The notes beneath the pieces were generated by a model, which saw only the letters and a program-made list of their open reading frames with translations, made no database searches and had not been told where the DNA came from. DNA of 64,000 bases. It comes from Rhynchopus sp. YZ270_cl-10 (lineage: Eukaryota > Euglenozoa > Diplonemea > Diplonemida > Diplonemidae). The stretch lies in NCBI GenBank assembly GCA_964035575.1, contig OZ037857.1, positions 620,001 through 684,000 of the forward strand, in the 5' to 3' direction. Both the position numbers and the translations under genes were made by a program. This document shows positions 20,320 through 31,145 of this stretch, piece by piece; position 1 is the first letter of the stretch; every line of letters starts with the position of its first letter.

Positions 20320-23300
20320 CTAAATGCCTTGCAGCGTGATGACATAGATGTTTCCTACGGAGTCACCGAGTACAACCTGGAAGGGTGTTGTGGGGGGGGT
20401 GAGATACCATCAAGGAATGAGAACTTAGCAATGTGTAAGGGGATATAGCTTTCCTTGTGGAGCTGTCACAACACTAAGAAGTGAGGAAAGCACCCAAGTA
20501 ATCAAAAAGAAGAAAATTGTTTCATATACTAACAATTCTACTGAATAGAATGTATAAGAAGAAGAAAAAGAAGAAAAAGAAAAAAAGGCGAAGCTGATAG
20601 TGCAAACGCCGTCTGCGTTGATTCAGTTCAGGTAAAGGTACTCTCTGAGGGTATTCGAAAGTATTGTAAAGATTGCATGGTAGATCAGCTCAGATATGGT
20701 TAAAACCAGAGTTCTGCCACCTGAATTGCAAAAAATAGCAGCCCCACCCAACGCCCGCCAACACCCCCCAACACCCCCCAACACCCTGCTAATTTAGCCC
20801 GAATTTTGGGATTTTTTTTTTATAGGGGGTGTTCTGCTACCACTTTCTGGAGGGGTTCCAGGGTGGGGTCCCGGTTCCAAGTAAAAAAAAACAAAAAGTG
20901 GAAAAGGCAAAGTGGAAATTAGCGAAAAAGGCTAAAAATGTATAAATTTAGACACCCTCAAAAGGGAGAAAAAGTTGGACGCTGTGCGCCTGCGGCGCTA
21001 CATGTTGTATATTCCACCTGATTTTGATCATGTTTGCCGGTGTTGGAAGGTGAAGTCCCTCTATTTCGTATTGTACTGTAGGTACTGTAGGTACTGTAGG
21101 TACTGTAGGTACTGTAGGTACTGTAGGTACTGTAGGTACTGTAGGTACTGTAGGTACTGTGCATACTGTACTGTACTCCCAATCCCCCGTGTATACTGTG
21201 TATACTGTGTATACTGTGTATACTGTGTATACTGTGTATACTGTGTATACTGTGTATACTGTGTATACTGTGTATACTGTGTATACTGTGTATACTGTGT
21301 ATACTGTGTATACTGTGTATACTGTGTATACTGTGTATACTGTGTATACTGTGTATACTGTGTATACTGTGTATACTGTGTATACTGTGTATACTGTGTA
21401 TACTGTGTATACTGTGTATACTGTGTATACTGTGCAGTGTGAGAAAATTGATCACGTATGTACTCAGAACTTGTCCATTTCGGCAAATTGACCCCACCAC
21501 AGCGCGGACGGATTCCGGAAATGCAAATGCAGGTGTTTAAAAGCTTCACCAACGGGAAAAAAGCTCACGCCAGGGGGGAAAAAGGTGTCTCACCTCCCAA
21601 CACCCCCCAACGCACCCAACAGATCCCAACGCCTCCCAACACCTCCCAACGCCTCCCCACGCCCCCCAACACCTCCCAACAGCCTGCTAATTTAGGTGGT
21701 TCTGGGACAAAAAAAAAAAAGTTTGTAAGATGATCCTAAGCCTCTCGTGCTTAGTCACCTTGATCACATTCGTTTTCGCGCAGCATCAGCTGCGCTGGCT
21801 TCCACAAGTTTGTTGTCAGAGATGTCTCATTTAAAAAAGTCTCTTCCGTCAAAGCTGCAGAAGAAAGCGAAGCTACATACCTTGTCGTGTATCGAGCTTG
21901 CGAGGCAGTACACAGGCGCTCTCGTGTAGAAGGTTAGTATCTGTGGGTGGAGTTTCGTGTCGGGAAAGGGCATATGTGTGCGATTAGTTGAGAATTAGTT
22001 GCGGGCAATTGCGCGTAATGGTTGTGTGGTAGTGTATTGAGACAAGAGGGTGACGGGCTAACACCTACAAGCAGGTTGGTACAGTAATGAGGCATAATAG
22101 TGTGCACATCTTTGTCTTCTACCCGAAGAGGGTGTACAAAGGCACACTCTTTTGGATGCAATGAAGTATGCGTACTGGGCAGCTTCACTGTCCAGTACGC
22201 AGTTCGCGGGTGCACTACGCGCCCGCGAACTGTAACACCTGAAAACTGGCTGTCAAATGGTGTGAGAGTTGATTCCCGCATACCTCCTCCCCGGTGTGTC
22301 TGTCGAAGATGATAACAGTTCTCAAGTTGCACGATGCTATGATATAGTTGCTGAAGTCACCCGGGCAAGCGGAGCACAGCGTCCATGTAAAACGCTTCTT
22401 GCTGCGCGCAATAGGGAGTGCCATCTGTGGGTGTTTTGTTATTTTTTTTTTTTGCATTGCAAAGGGGAAAATGGTTCGACAAATTAATGTATTTTATGAG
22501 AATAGAGTTTACAAGATGGCGAGGTTTTTGGTGAGACACCTCAGACAGAAGACTGGCTTCAAAGGTTCAAAATGCAATTTAGCTTTGGTGCATTACAGTG
22601 TCAAATAAACGCTGAGCAAAAAAGAAGACAAGAGAACAGTGTCTGGACAACAAAAGGGTAGGTAGGTAGGTACGTCCCTAGGCAGAGCGCTGCCCCGTGA
22701 ACATACCTGTATGTTTTCAACGTGCATGCTCAGCTTGCACGCCCCAGTCTTGACGTCCCACAGCTTTATTTCGTTCTCGTCGTTCGATAAAATCTGCTTT
22801 CCGTCAGAGAGATACCTACACCCAAGCACGATACCGCTGTGTCCTTTCAGGACTCTGACAGACTGTCCGTTTGAGGCAGACCAGATTCTGACGGTTCTGT
22901 GGGGGGGGTGGGGTGGGGGGGGTGGGGTGGGCAATGTGGGTGGCGTCCATTTCTGTGAAGCTTCGATGTGTCTACTGGGCACTTTACTACTCGAAAATGA
23001 ATGGTATAATTGTTTCGTAATTGCAACTATTCATCGAAAAGAAGGTGGGTGCAGGCGGTGCGAGGTGTGTACAAGGTCTGCCGGACGAAGACAACAACGA
23101 GCAACGACGTGTGGTAGCACCGAGAGGGCTGACTGACGATCAACAGGCCCGGATCTTCGCAGGGAGGCTGCTCAACTGCATGTACGGAATCCAAGTCGGA
23201 GACGAAGTTCGGGACAGAGGCGAAGTAGACATCCAGAATAAGGATGACTGAAATGGCGAAGTTTCGCCAACGCAGACAAGCAGAGCGCGTTACACGAGAA

Positions 23301-26300
23301 CAGTTATACAGTAGTACGGACAGTAGTACGTACACGAGTGACAAACGGTGTTCCTTCGTTGGCGCCGGCCTACATGTCCGACAGTCGAGACATGATGCAG
23401 CGGGAGGCGGACGTCCGGAAAACTCAGCGAACCCACGCTGCAGAGCAGAAGGCACGACGGGAGCGGTTCGATTTGGAGCGTGAGGCTGCAGACGAGGGTG
23501 CTGAGTCGGAGATAGATGACGACAAACCAGAGAAGGTGAAGAGAGCCAGCGCCTTAAAAGCGTGGAGAGGATACAGAGTATTACAGGGTGTTTCCTAATT
23601 TCGGAACTTTTCCGGAAAATTTCGACATCCGGAAGCAATTTTTTTCCCTGAAGAAACGGTAGGTTTTCAGGCCCAAAACACACCGCGAATGGCATTTCCG
23701 GAATCCGTCCGCGCTGTGGTGGGGTCAATTTGCCGAAATGGCCAAGTTCTTGGTGTTGGTCAAAATGAGTGTAAGGAAAAGGGGACCAGGTAAATCCCAC
23801 AACCCAGATTTTCTCTCCCTGATCCTGAAAACATGAAAATGCCCGAAAACACCGGCATTTGCATTTCCGGAATCCGTCCGTTCTGTGGTGGGGTCAATTT
23901 GACGAAATGGACAAGTCCTTGGTTTTGGTCAAAACCCGTCAGTGTAAGGTAAAGGGGGCCAAGTGTTTGCCTGTAGAAACTGGTAGGAACAGGCAGCGCC
24001 GCAGGCGCACGGTACCCAACATCAGTGTATTTTTTGGGCCGGTTGGGGGGGGTCAGTGACCCCCCCCAAATTTTCTCCGGAAATTTGGGCCGGTGGGGGG
24101 GGTCAGTTTTTTCAGCTGGGTTTGAGGTGTTTCCTCGGCGTGGTGTAAAAAGCTATACATTTACACCGTACCCAAAAAATTTTTCGCCTGCGGCGCCATT
24201 TTTTTTGTTTTTTTTTTGCTCCGCAAAAAAAAAAATATATACAGTTCACTATGTTCCCTGGTCGTGCTGAAAAAAAAATTTGGGCAAAAAAACAAACTGA
24301 CCCCCCCCAAACTTAAAATCTGGATTCCTGGATAAGACACTGCCCAACATCGGTGAAAATAAAAATTCCCGAAAACTGCTTTATTTGAATGATTGGAGCG
24401 ATCCAGAACAGCGAACATACTTCTTTCGGGAAAATACCAAAACATTAGCACTTTAAATACGTCCCTAATTTTTTCCCGCAAATTTTTTCCCTGGCCAATT
24501 TTTTCCAAATCCCCGGAAGCGGAAGCAAATTAGGAAACACCCTGGAGTATTAGCAGGGTGTTTCCTAATTTTTGAAATTTTCCGGAAAATTCCGACATCC
24601 GGAAGCAAATTTTTTCCCTGGAAAAAAAGTGGGTTTTCAGCCCCAAAACATGCCGCAATTGGCATTTCCGGAATCCGTCCGCGCTGTGGTGGGGTCAATT
24701 TGCCGAAATGGCCAAGTTCTTGGTTTTGGTCAAAATGAGTGTAAGGTAAAGGGGACCAGGTAAATCCCACAACCCAGATTTTCTCTCCCTGATCCTGAAA
24801 ACATGAAAATGCCCGAAAACACCGGCATTTGCATTTTCGGAATCCGCCCGTTCTGTGGTGGGGTCAATTTGCCGAAATGGACAAGTTCTTGGTTTTTGTC
24901 AAAACCCGTCAGTGTAAGGTACAGGGGGCCAAGTGTTTGCCTGTAGAAACTGGTAGGGAACAGGCAGCGCCGCAGGCGCACGGTACCCAACATCGGTGAA
25001 AATAAAAATTCCCGAAAACTGCTTTATTTGAATGATTGGAGCGATCCAGAACAGTGAACATACTTTTTTCGGGAAAATACCAAAAAATAAGCACTTTAAA
25101 CACGTCCCTAATTTTTTCCCGCAAATTTTTTCCCTGGCCAATTTTTTCCAAATCCCCGGAAGCGGAAGCAAATTAGGAAACACCCTGAGTATTAGCAAAA
25201 AAAAAAAAAAAAAAAAAAGGTGTAAACGCCTCCAGGGTAGATCCTTAGCGAAAGTGAAAATAAGGATTCGATATTTTTTATTTTTTTTTCCTTTTTTTTT
25301 TTTTCCTTTTTTGGTCAGGCCAGGGTTTTCGCCAGAAATCACTATTTTTTTTTTTGGGGGTACCTACCCCCCCCCCGTGCATAAGTCTGCGTATAAGTCC
25401 GATTTTTGGGGGGGCTGAGGGCCTCCGGACTTATACACGGGGTTTCGGACTTATGCACGGGTATCGGACTTATACACCGGTTTTGTGCACCCAGGTACCC
25501 ACACCCATGCACATGACCTCAGTGTGAGTGACCCACATGTGACACCGCCCGCAAAATTTACCCTGTCTTCGTGCACCTTCGGTACAACGCCGCAAGCAGG
25601 CCAAACAGCATTGGACTCAGAGGAATGCCTGCTGTGCAGGTATCAAACATGAGAACCAACTCCCAACAAGGGACACCTTTTGGCTGTTGAGACTGTTTGT
25701 GGTGCAATGTTTTCCACAATGTTGCAGTAACAGGTTCACACCATTGAGAATTGTGAGGATGATGTTTTGACACGAGAAGCGTGAAGATGATCCCTGGTGA
25801 ATACACCACCAATAAAAATAAAGTTACGCTCGCTTCGCTCGCGGAAAAATACCTCAATTTTTTCCTCCCGCTCGCTTCGCGAGCGGGAAAACGCCTCAAA
25901 AAAAATTCTCCCCACTACCAGTACACAAAACCGGTGTATAAGTCGGCCTGTGCATAAGTCCGATCCTGAGCCCAAATCTGTCCGGACTTATACACGGGTC
26001 ATCGGACTTATGCACGGGTCATGGGGGTCGGACTTATGCACGGGGGGGGGTAGGTACCGGCAAAAAAAAAGGGTCAAAAAAATTTTTCGCGCTCCGCGCG
26101 AAAAGGTCCGTTCATTTCAGGTAAATACGTGATGACGTGGGATGGTAATGTACATCAAGAACCAAACCAACCCTTTTTCTCATGTTTTTTCTACGCCTGC
26201 CTTCCCTCAGTACAAGAAGAAACGGCAGTCATAATATCTAAACTTTGTGGCGAAGCCACGGTACGCAACATTTCAAAAATTGTGGCTTAAAATCAAACAT

Positions 26301-29300
26301 TTTTACAGCCAAACTATGGTAGAGGGCTGTGGGATTCCGCTCATAAGTTTTGCGCCGCAGGCGCACGGTACGCTACTTTTTCCTTCTCTCGGAACGGCAA
26401 GGACCCCACAGAAGCATATTTTCCCCCGATTATGGCCGCAATTGAAAGATTTGCGCCACGACTTGCCGAGAGGGGAAAAAAAGAAGAAAAAAAACATTTC
26501 CCACTAACCCTAAACCCTCAAGTACCGTTGGGGGTACCGCGGTACCCCCAAAAATCGGGTTTTTTTCCCAAATTTTTCTTTGGGGGTACCGGCGGTACCC
26601 CGGTACCCCCATAGCGAAAACCCTGGTCAGGTGTGGATCACCTGTACGGAGTATGAGATCCAGTAATAAAGACTTCAACCGGACCAAGGCAGAAACACAA
26701 CACTGTTCGGCCAAAATCCAAAAACCCATAGGGCCCCAGTATTGTTGTCGAAAATTCCCACTTAATTTTTGGTGGGATTTTGAACTTTGCCCAAAAACTG
26801 CGGAAAAAAAATTTCCGCTCGCTGCGCTCGCGGAGGTTCACCCAATGCGGTCTCGCCTACCCAAACTGCTGGTGCATCGGCACTACCTATTTAATTTTGA
26901 AAATTTTCTTGCTAATGCCGGGTACTACCACTTTTTTTCAGAATGTTTCTAGAAAGTATTACCCTTGTCAGAGGGCGCAGTGTGACAAGGGCCACTGCCG
27001 GAATGTGATTTAATTGGTCAAACGCCGAAGGAAAAGGAAGCATGCGAAAGAAAAAAAGTAGCGTACCGTGCCTGCGGCGCAAGATTGCAATCCACCCTTC
27101 CCATGACTAGTTTTGGCAGTAAAAATGTGCAATTTTGAGCGCAATTTTTAGAAATGTTGCGTACCGTGGCTTCGCCATGGGTGCCACGACCGCCGTTTCT
27201 TTTTGTAAATATACTGAGGTCACTGCGTGTGCCTGGTGCAAATATCAATGCAGTGCCGAACTCCGCAGTAGAATAACCGAGGAATTCTCACATTCTGCTG
27301 GAGGCCCTAACGAGCTGGGTTGGGCTCGACCGAGTTTCAGCGAAAACCCCCAAAACCAAGATTATCCCCTGGGGTTTAGTTCTACGACAGCTGAGATGTG
27401 TAAAAAAAACACCACTATTCTGCCTGAGTACAGTACCAACCTGCTTGTTGGATTTCTTTTAGATCGTCACTCAATTTTCCGTCGCTGCGCTCGCGGAGGT
27501 ACACCTTATTTTTTTTTTTTTTGCTCGCTTCGCTCGCGGACAAACCATCAATACCCCACGATTTCCCAAAAACCTGAAAGTTAGCGTCAGGCCTGCGCCG
27601 AAAAATTTCAAAAACGGGAGAGAAAAAAAAAGGAAAAAAACGAAAATAAATCTGGGATTTTTAGCGTTTTTAGCGAAAATAAGGATCTACCCTGAACGCC
27701 TCAACGTTCACATAAAATAAAGCACGATGACCCTACGCCCCGCTGAGCTTAGTCACCCCAAGATGGTCTACATACTTATCTGCAGAAGCGGACACAACGT
27801 GTTTGTCGTCCGGTGCGAAGTCGAGGGAGATGATGATGGCAACGTGCTCGGTGAACGCAGCACGCTCTTTCCCCTTCTTCGTGTCCCACACACGGCACAC
27901 CTTGTCCTGACATCCAGACACAATGAGACGCCCAGACTTAGACCAGGCGCAGCAGATGACAACCTTGTCGTGCTCGAACTGGAGCAGCACCTTTGCCGTT
28001 ATTGCGTCCCACAGGATCAGGTTCTGGTCTCGTGACGTCGTGGCAACGTGCTTCTGGTCCTGCGAGAACGCCACAGACGTGAGTGTGTCGTCGTGCCCCG
28101 AGAAGCTTACCATCTCCTTGCCCGTTTCGATGTCGCTCAGCACCACTATCACGTCTTCGTGACTGCACGACAGAATGTGGCGCTCGTCAGGAGCAATCGC
28201 AACACACTTAACACGCACAGCATGCCCAAGCAGATGCGTCACACGGTAGTTCACAACCGCCAGGCCCTGCGGCTTCATCTCCTTCTTAGGCAGGTCGAGG
28301 GCAAGCTTGTGCTTCTTCGCAAGGTACTGGGGTTCGTGTTTTCTGACAGTCTCTTCGTCCACTCCAATCGCGAAGTCACCAAAGGCAAAGTCCATGGCAC
28401 TCGCCCCACCTGCCGCAGCACCGTAGGATCCATAGTCGTAGCCACTGCTGCCTGTTGTGTCCACAGCAAAGTCGCCAAAGTGGAAGACACCCTGCTCATC
28501 AACGATCTGTGTCGGCTCCACCTCGTCATTGATACTCACAGACAGGCGCTTCTTGCGTCCTCCTAGCTTCTTCTTCTTGCTTGTGGTCTCGTCTCCCGCA
28601 AGATCCTCCATGAACACGTCGTCAGCAGCGTCGTCGGGTGCCGTCTTTTCAATCACACACTCGCCCCACACAAAGAAGTGTCCGCTTGACTTGCGCCGCT
28701 TCTTACTCACCTCTGTGGGGCTGTCGGTCTTGATGAGGTTGTTGTTCTCCTTGAGCAGCCCGCTCTCCTTGTCAGCGTCGTCGTGGATGTGCTCTCGCAA
28801 CAGGCGCTTCTCAGCGTCGGTTGCATCTCCGGTAAGGAAAGCCTGTTAGTAGTAGTGGTTCATCGTTCACACACTCACACTCTCCAGCAAGCAATGTGCA
28901 ATGAAAAGAATAAGATGATACGGTTATGGTACTTTCCATTCAAAGGAGACAAAAAAAGTTTTTTGTAAGAACCGAAGTCTCATGCTGCTAGAAAAGCTGA
29001 AAAGATGACCCAAAGCCTAGAAGCTTTGAATTGTTGTCATCGACATAAAACAAAACAGCAATAGGGGGCTAAATGCCCAAACATACTTCCCTCGCACGCT
29101 CAATGGAGATCCCAGCAAATGTGTCACGCCCGTTGATCAGGATGTCATGCAGACCCTGCAGCTTGCTCTGTTGTGTTGATGGTATTTTTTTTAAGACCTT
29201 TTACACCCACCCCACCACCCCCTTGTTATAATTACAATAAACCTATCCCCAAGGCTCTGGACTTAACCCAAAAGACTCTTTTTCCTTCTCAAAATATCGA

Positions 29301-30214
29301 TTATATTACCCCACGATACTCTCCACTAAAAATCCTCTCTCATCTCTCCCATATAACTTAACACATTCATTTGACAGTCTTCACGATTCTTTCTACCCTT
29401 AAAAAAATAAGTTTACAAGGCAAACCTAAGCATCTCTGTGCTCAGTCACCTAATGCATAACATCTCCTCTGGCATTCTCTTCCCCATTTTTTTCAAAAAC
29501 ACTCCTCCCCCATACCAGCGAAGGGTAACACCCCTGCGACGACACTGCGAACAGCTCCGAGATGTGTCCGTTGTTTGTCCCAAGGTTGTACGTCGGGAAG
29601 GAGGCGAGCTCGTCTTTGATGATCGTGTATATGCCCCTGAGTCCTCGCCGTGGGGTGGTCTTCTTTTCCTCTGCCACGGAGAAAAGCGATGAAAGGCCGG
29701 GGAGGAGGAGGGACCGCTCGCGGGCTCTGTATGTGCTGTAGAGGAGTTGGTAGTGTTTGTGCAGCATGTCGTAGATGCCTTGGTCGGAGAACTGGAAGAT
29801 CTCCTCCACCGGTGGCAAGGTGGCCACCTCGGCCTCAGAGTCGGGCGGCGAATAGAATTTCACAACCTGCGACAACAGCTGCACCAAATTCACTGCAAGG
29901 CATTGTTGCTTCGCTATTGCGGTGCCTCTCTGGTTGATTTCCCCCTTCAGTTTGCTGACTTCACCGTTTTCGACAGAGTCCTTTGTTTTTCGTGGATCAA
30001 ACCCAAGAGTTTCAACACCAAGCGGACGAAGCACCTGAGGCAACCCCCCTTTCATATGACCTCCCGGATGGTGGTTCCCCCCATTCGCTGCCTCTATCGA
30101 AGTCAGCCTATCAGGCCGCTTTGACTGTCCATTTGTGCTTGGCACACCACTTCCCTTCTTCCTCAACGCCTGACTAGGTGATCCTACCACTGGCACATTC
30201 CCTTCCACCCCCAT
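20320..30214 (-). CDS. WD40-repeat protein, seven exons, 764 residues
   Basis: The exons are 30214-29516, 29167-29087, 28842-27776, 22896-22707, 22424-22284, 21940-21881 and 20376-20320 (TAG). All 5' sites are GTATG, all 3' sites end AG, and every junction keeps frame. For example the codon split across intron 3 restores SASADKTVRIWS, a normal WD blade. The N-terminal about 400 residues are unrecognised, with a lysine/arginine-rich patch (KKKKLGGRKKR) that could be a nuclear signal. From about residue 445 to the end there are WD blades (LWDAITAK, VWDTKKGK, LWDVKTGA, FDRHTGEE) closing with GDSVGNIYVITLQGI. The likely role is a protein-interaction propeller; the partner is unknown. The start is the first ATG after a TACAATAG acceptor-like site. 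Introns are 244-348 bases except 4.9 kb and 1.5 kb ones filled with repeats. Confidence 0.85.
21074..21154. repeat. Minisatellite, TACTGTAGG x 9
   Basis: Nine perfect 9-bp units. The open frames across it are artefacts of the repeat. Confidence 0.95.
21192..21434. repeat. Minisatellite, TATACTGTG x 27
   Basis: Twenty-seven perfect 9-bp units, 37 bases after the TACTGTAGG array. The two units share the core TACTGT. Confidence 0.95.
21727..21761 (-). other. Dispersed hairpin in WD40 intron 6
   Basis: AAGGTGA/TCATCTT outer helix, CTAAGC/GCTTAG inner helix, ACGAGAG loop, two-base bulge. It begins about 120 bases after the 5' splice site of intron 6. Confidence 0.65.
22140..22240. repeat. Two strong hairpins in WD40 intron 5
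   Basis: Two adjacent inverted repeats are centred at about 22183 (GCGTACTGG...CCAGTACGC) and 22216 (AGTTCGCGGG...CCCGCGAACT). Both have long GC-rich stems. They are 45-130 bases from the 5' splice site and unrelated in sequence to the dispersed hairpin family. Confidence 0.7.
22990..23575 (+). pseudogene. Decayed coding-like stretch in WD40 intron 3
   Basis: Two short plus-strand stretches look coding (around 23110-23250 with GLTDDQQARIFAGRLL, and 23370-23575, strongly charged with DLEREAADEGAE). They are interrupted by stops and frame changes. No family is recognised. They are probably a relic of an old mobile element or gene, later hit by the hAT-like element at 23584. Confidence 0.3.
23584..24544. 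mobile_element. hAT-like element A
   Basis: Terminal inverted repeats CAGGGTGTTTCCTAATTT and its complement (18 bp) are flanked by a perfect 8-bp duplication, GAGTATTA (23576-23583, 24545-24552). CAGGG ends and 8-bp duplications are the hAT signature. After removing the nested 320-bp element and its duplication it is about 633 bp, the same as element B. It has no transposase. Confidence 0.92.
24023..24342. mobile_element. hAT-like MITE nested in element A
   Basis: 320 bp with CAGTGT...ACACTG ends and a perfect 8-bp duplication, CCCAACAT (24015-24022, 24343-24350). Element B at about 24988 has the empty site, which proves the insertion. The interior has inverted GACCCCCCCC tracts and a GGCGCCGCAGGC block. 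A second member is at 56534-56862 in the opposite orientation. Confidence 0.95.
24554..25187. mobile_element. hAT-like element B
   Basis: 634 bp, the same family as A, with the 18-bp CAGGGTGTTTCCTAATTT ends. The duplication is AGTATTAG (24546-24553, 25188-25195), which overlaps the right duplication of A, so B inserted into or beside A's target duplication. No coding capacity. Confidence 0.92.
25356..26058. mobile_element. Inverted-repeat unit nested in the 25-27.7 kb element
   Basis: The ends GGGGTACCTACCCCCC and GGGGGGTAGGTACC are inverted. Next to both are repeated CGGACTTATGCACGGG/GGACTTATACACGGG motifs. The interior contains a piece related to 45470-45630. The target duplication is unclear because of homopolymers. 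Confidence 0.6.
26248..27177. mobile_element. Foldback unit with GGCGAAGCCACGG ends
   Basis: The long inverted ends contain TGGCGAAGCCACGGTACGC and AACATTTC. A second inner inverted repeat GCCGCAGGCGCACGGTACG lies at 26352/27057. The similarity of the ends continues outward through AGAAACGGCAGTC. A solo end of the same family is at about 37035-37100. Confidence 0.65.
27725..27759 (-). other. Dispersed hairpin in WD40 intron 3
   Basis: GGTGA/TCATC outer helix and CTAAGC/GCGTAG inner helix with one mismatch. It starts about 18 bases after the 5' splice site, the closest of the intronic copies. Reading through it extends exon 3 by only a few codons before a stop. Confidence 0.5.
29004..29041 (-). 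other. Dispersed hairpin in WD40 intron 2
   Basis: Outer helix GATGAC/GTCATC and inner helix CAAAGC/GCTTTG. Both helices differ from the common form and both pair perfectly. It lies about 45-83 bases after the 5' splice site. Confidence 0.65.
29417..29451 (-). other. Dispersed hairpin in WD40 intron 1
   Basis: Outer helix AGGTGA/TTGCCT (two G:T pairs) and inner helix CTGAGC/GCTTAG. It lies about 65-100 bases after the 5' splice site. The 3' arm has changed from TCATCTT to TTGCCT and still pairs. Confidence 0.6.
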
Positions 30215-31145
30215 ATTAGTCGCTAACGGAGGTAGTGGCGCTATTGTACCGAAAAACCCCCCACAACACTGCGAAAAGTGTTGCGGGAAGAAAAAAAAAG
30301 GGGGGGGGGGAAACTAAAAAAGACTATTCAATAGGTGTTTTTTGTGTAGGGGAAAGAAAGGAGTGAGGGGGGGGGGGGGGGGGGAAGGAGACGAAGAAGA
30401 ACTGAAGCACCTAATAATCCATATGACTGTGGTGTGGAAGAGGGGGGTGTGTGAGTTGTGTATGGGGTTTGCTGATAGGTGGTGTGGTGGTGTGGATAGT
30501 AATAGAAGATGTTGGAGTGTACACGGTGGAGTCTGACCAAAATGGCCGGACCCTTTTGGCCGGACTAAAGGACGGACCCCTGAGTCCGGCCAGGCGGACC
30601 CCTGAGTCCGGTTTGGCCTCAGGCCAGGCTGGTCAGACTCCACCGTATAATAAAGCAAAAAAAAAAAAAAATAGCCAAAAAAAAATGTCTTTTTTCGTTT
30701 TGTGTGGTTTCCCCCTTAGCAGCGTCGACTGCCAATTAAATTGCCTTAGCAGCAATATGGTAGAGAGAGAGAGAGAGAGTAAAAATAGTAGGATCGGGCA
30801 GGTAAAGTTGTTTTCCTTGATTGCACAAAATCCTCCTGTTTTGAGGGATGATTTGGCGACCGTACCCCGGTAATACTATTTCTCCTTTAAAGCAAGCTTC
30901 GTAAGAAATATTAAAACAACCCGCAAATCACCAAAAAAAAAAAATGGGCATTCATCAAAATGCAATAAGCACGCCACGACGTAACGTTTTGCTTCACCAC
31001 ACTGTCCTGAGGATGACACCCTGCAGAATGACAATCGGAACACCATTTACAGTCCAAAAAGGCGCAACTAAAAAACCCCCAAACTTATTTGGACATCGGG
31101 GGGGGGGATATTTTTTTGTCGATCTGCACTCTCTCCACCTCCTAA
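30215..31145. other. Intergenic DNA between WD40 and ALDH genes
   Basis: No gene is visible. It contains a G-rich tract (about 30300-30385), a small TA-flanked inverted-repeat element (30522-30647, listed separately), an AG microsatellite at about 30762 and several A runs. Confidence 0.6.
30522..30647. mobile_element. Small palindromic MITE with CACGGTGGAGTC ends
   Basis: CACGGTGGAGTCTGACCA at the left is inverted at the right with one end mismatch, and TA lies on each side, as in Tc1/mariner. The interior is GGCCGGAC and CCCCTGAGTCCG units. The latter are shared with the repeats at 41590-41710 and 46225-46380, whose outer ends also resemble ACGGTGCRGTCTG. Confidence 0.65.

Larger units (their letters stand above)
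20721..21703. mobile_element. Possible transposon in WD40 intron 6, 5-bp duplication
   Basis: Ends CCACCTGAATT and AATTTAGGTGG are inverted with one mismatch, and TTCTG flanks both sides. The interior is mostly CCCAACACC-type repeats and two 9-bp minisatellites. There is no coding capacity. Confidence 0.4.
25233..27694. mobile_element. hAT-like composite element in WD40 intron 3
   Basis: 15-bp inverted ends CAGGGTAGATCCTTA with a perfect 8-bp duplication AACGCCTC (25225-25232, 27695-27702). The 2.46-kb interior holds at least two further inverted-repeat units (25356-26058 and 26248-27177), so the original element was much shorter. No transposase frame is visible. Confidence 0.9.

Noticed and set aside
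20958-21552. Long open frames on both strands (HSI, VYC, QYT repeats)
   Set aside because: They only reflect the 9-bp minisatellites, where no frame contains a stop.
21750-21880. A 26-base mini-intron leading to an exon ending ECDQGD
   Set aside because: Joining exon 6 directly to exon 7 at 20376 gives a normal WD40 end (GDSVGNIYVITLQGI), so the alternative is unnecessary.
26500-26520. CCCTAAACCCT as a telomere repeat
   Set aside because: Only about two units, inside a transposon.
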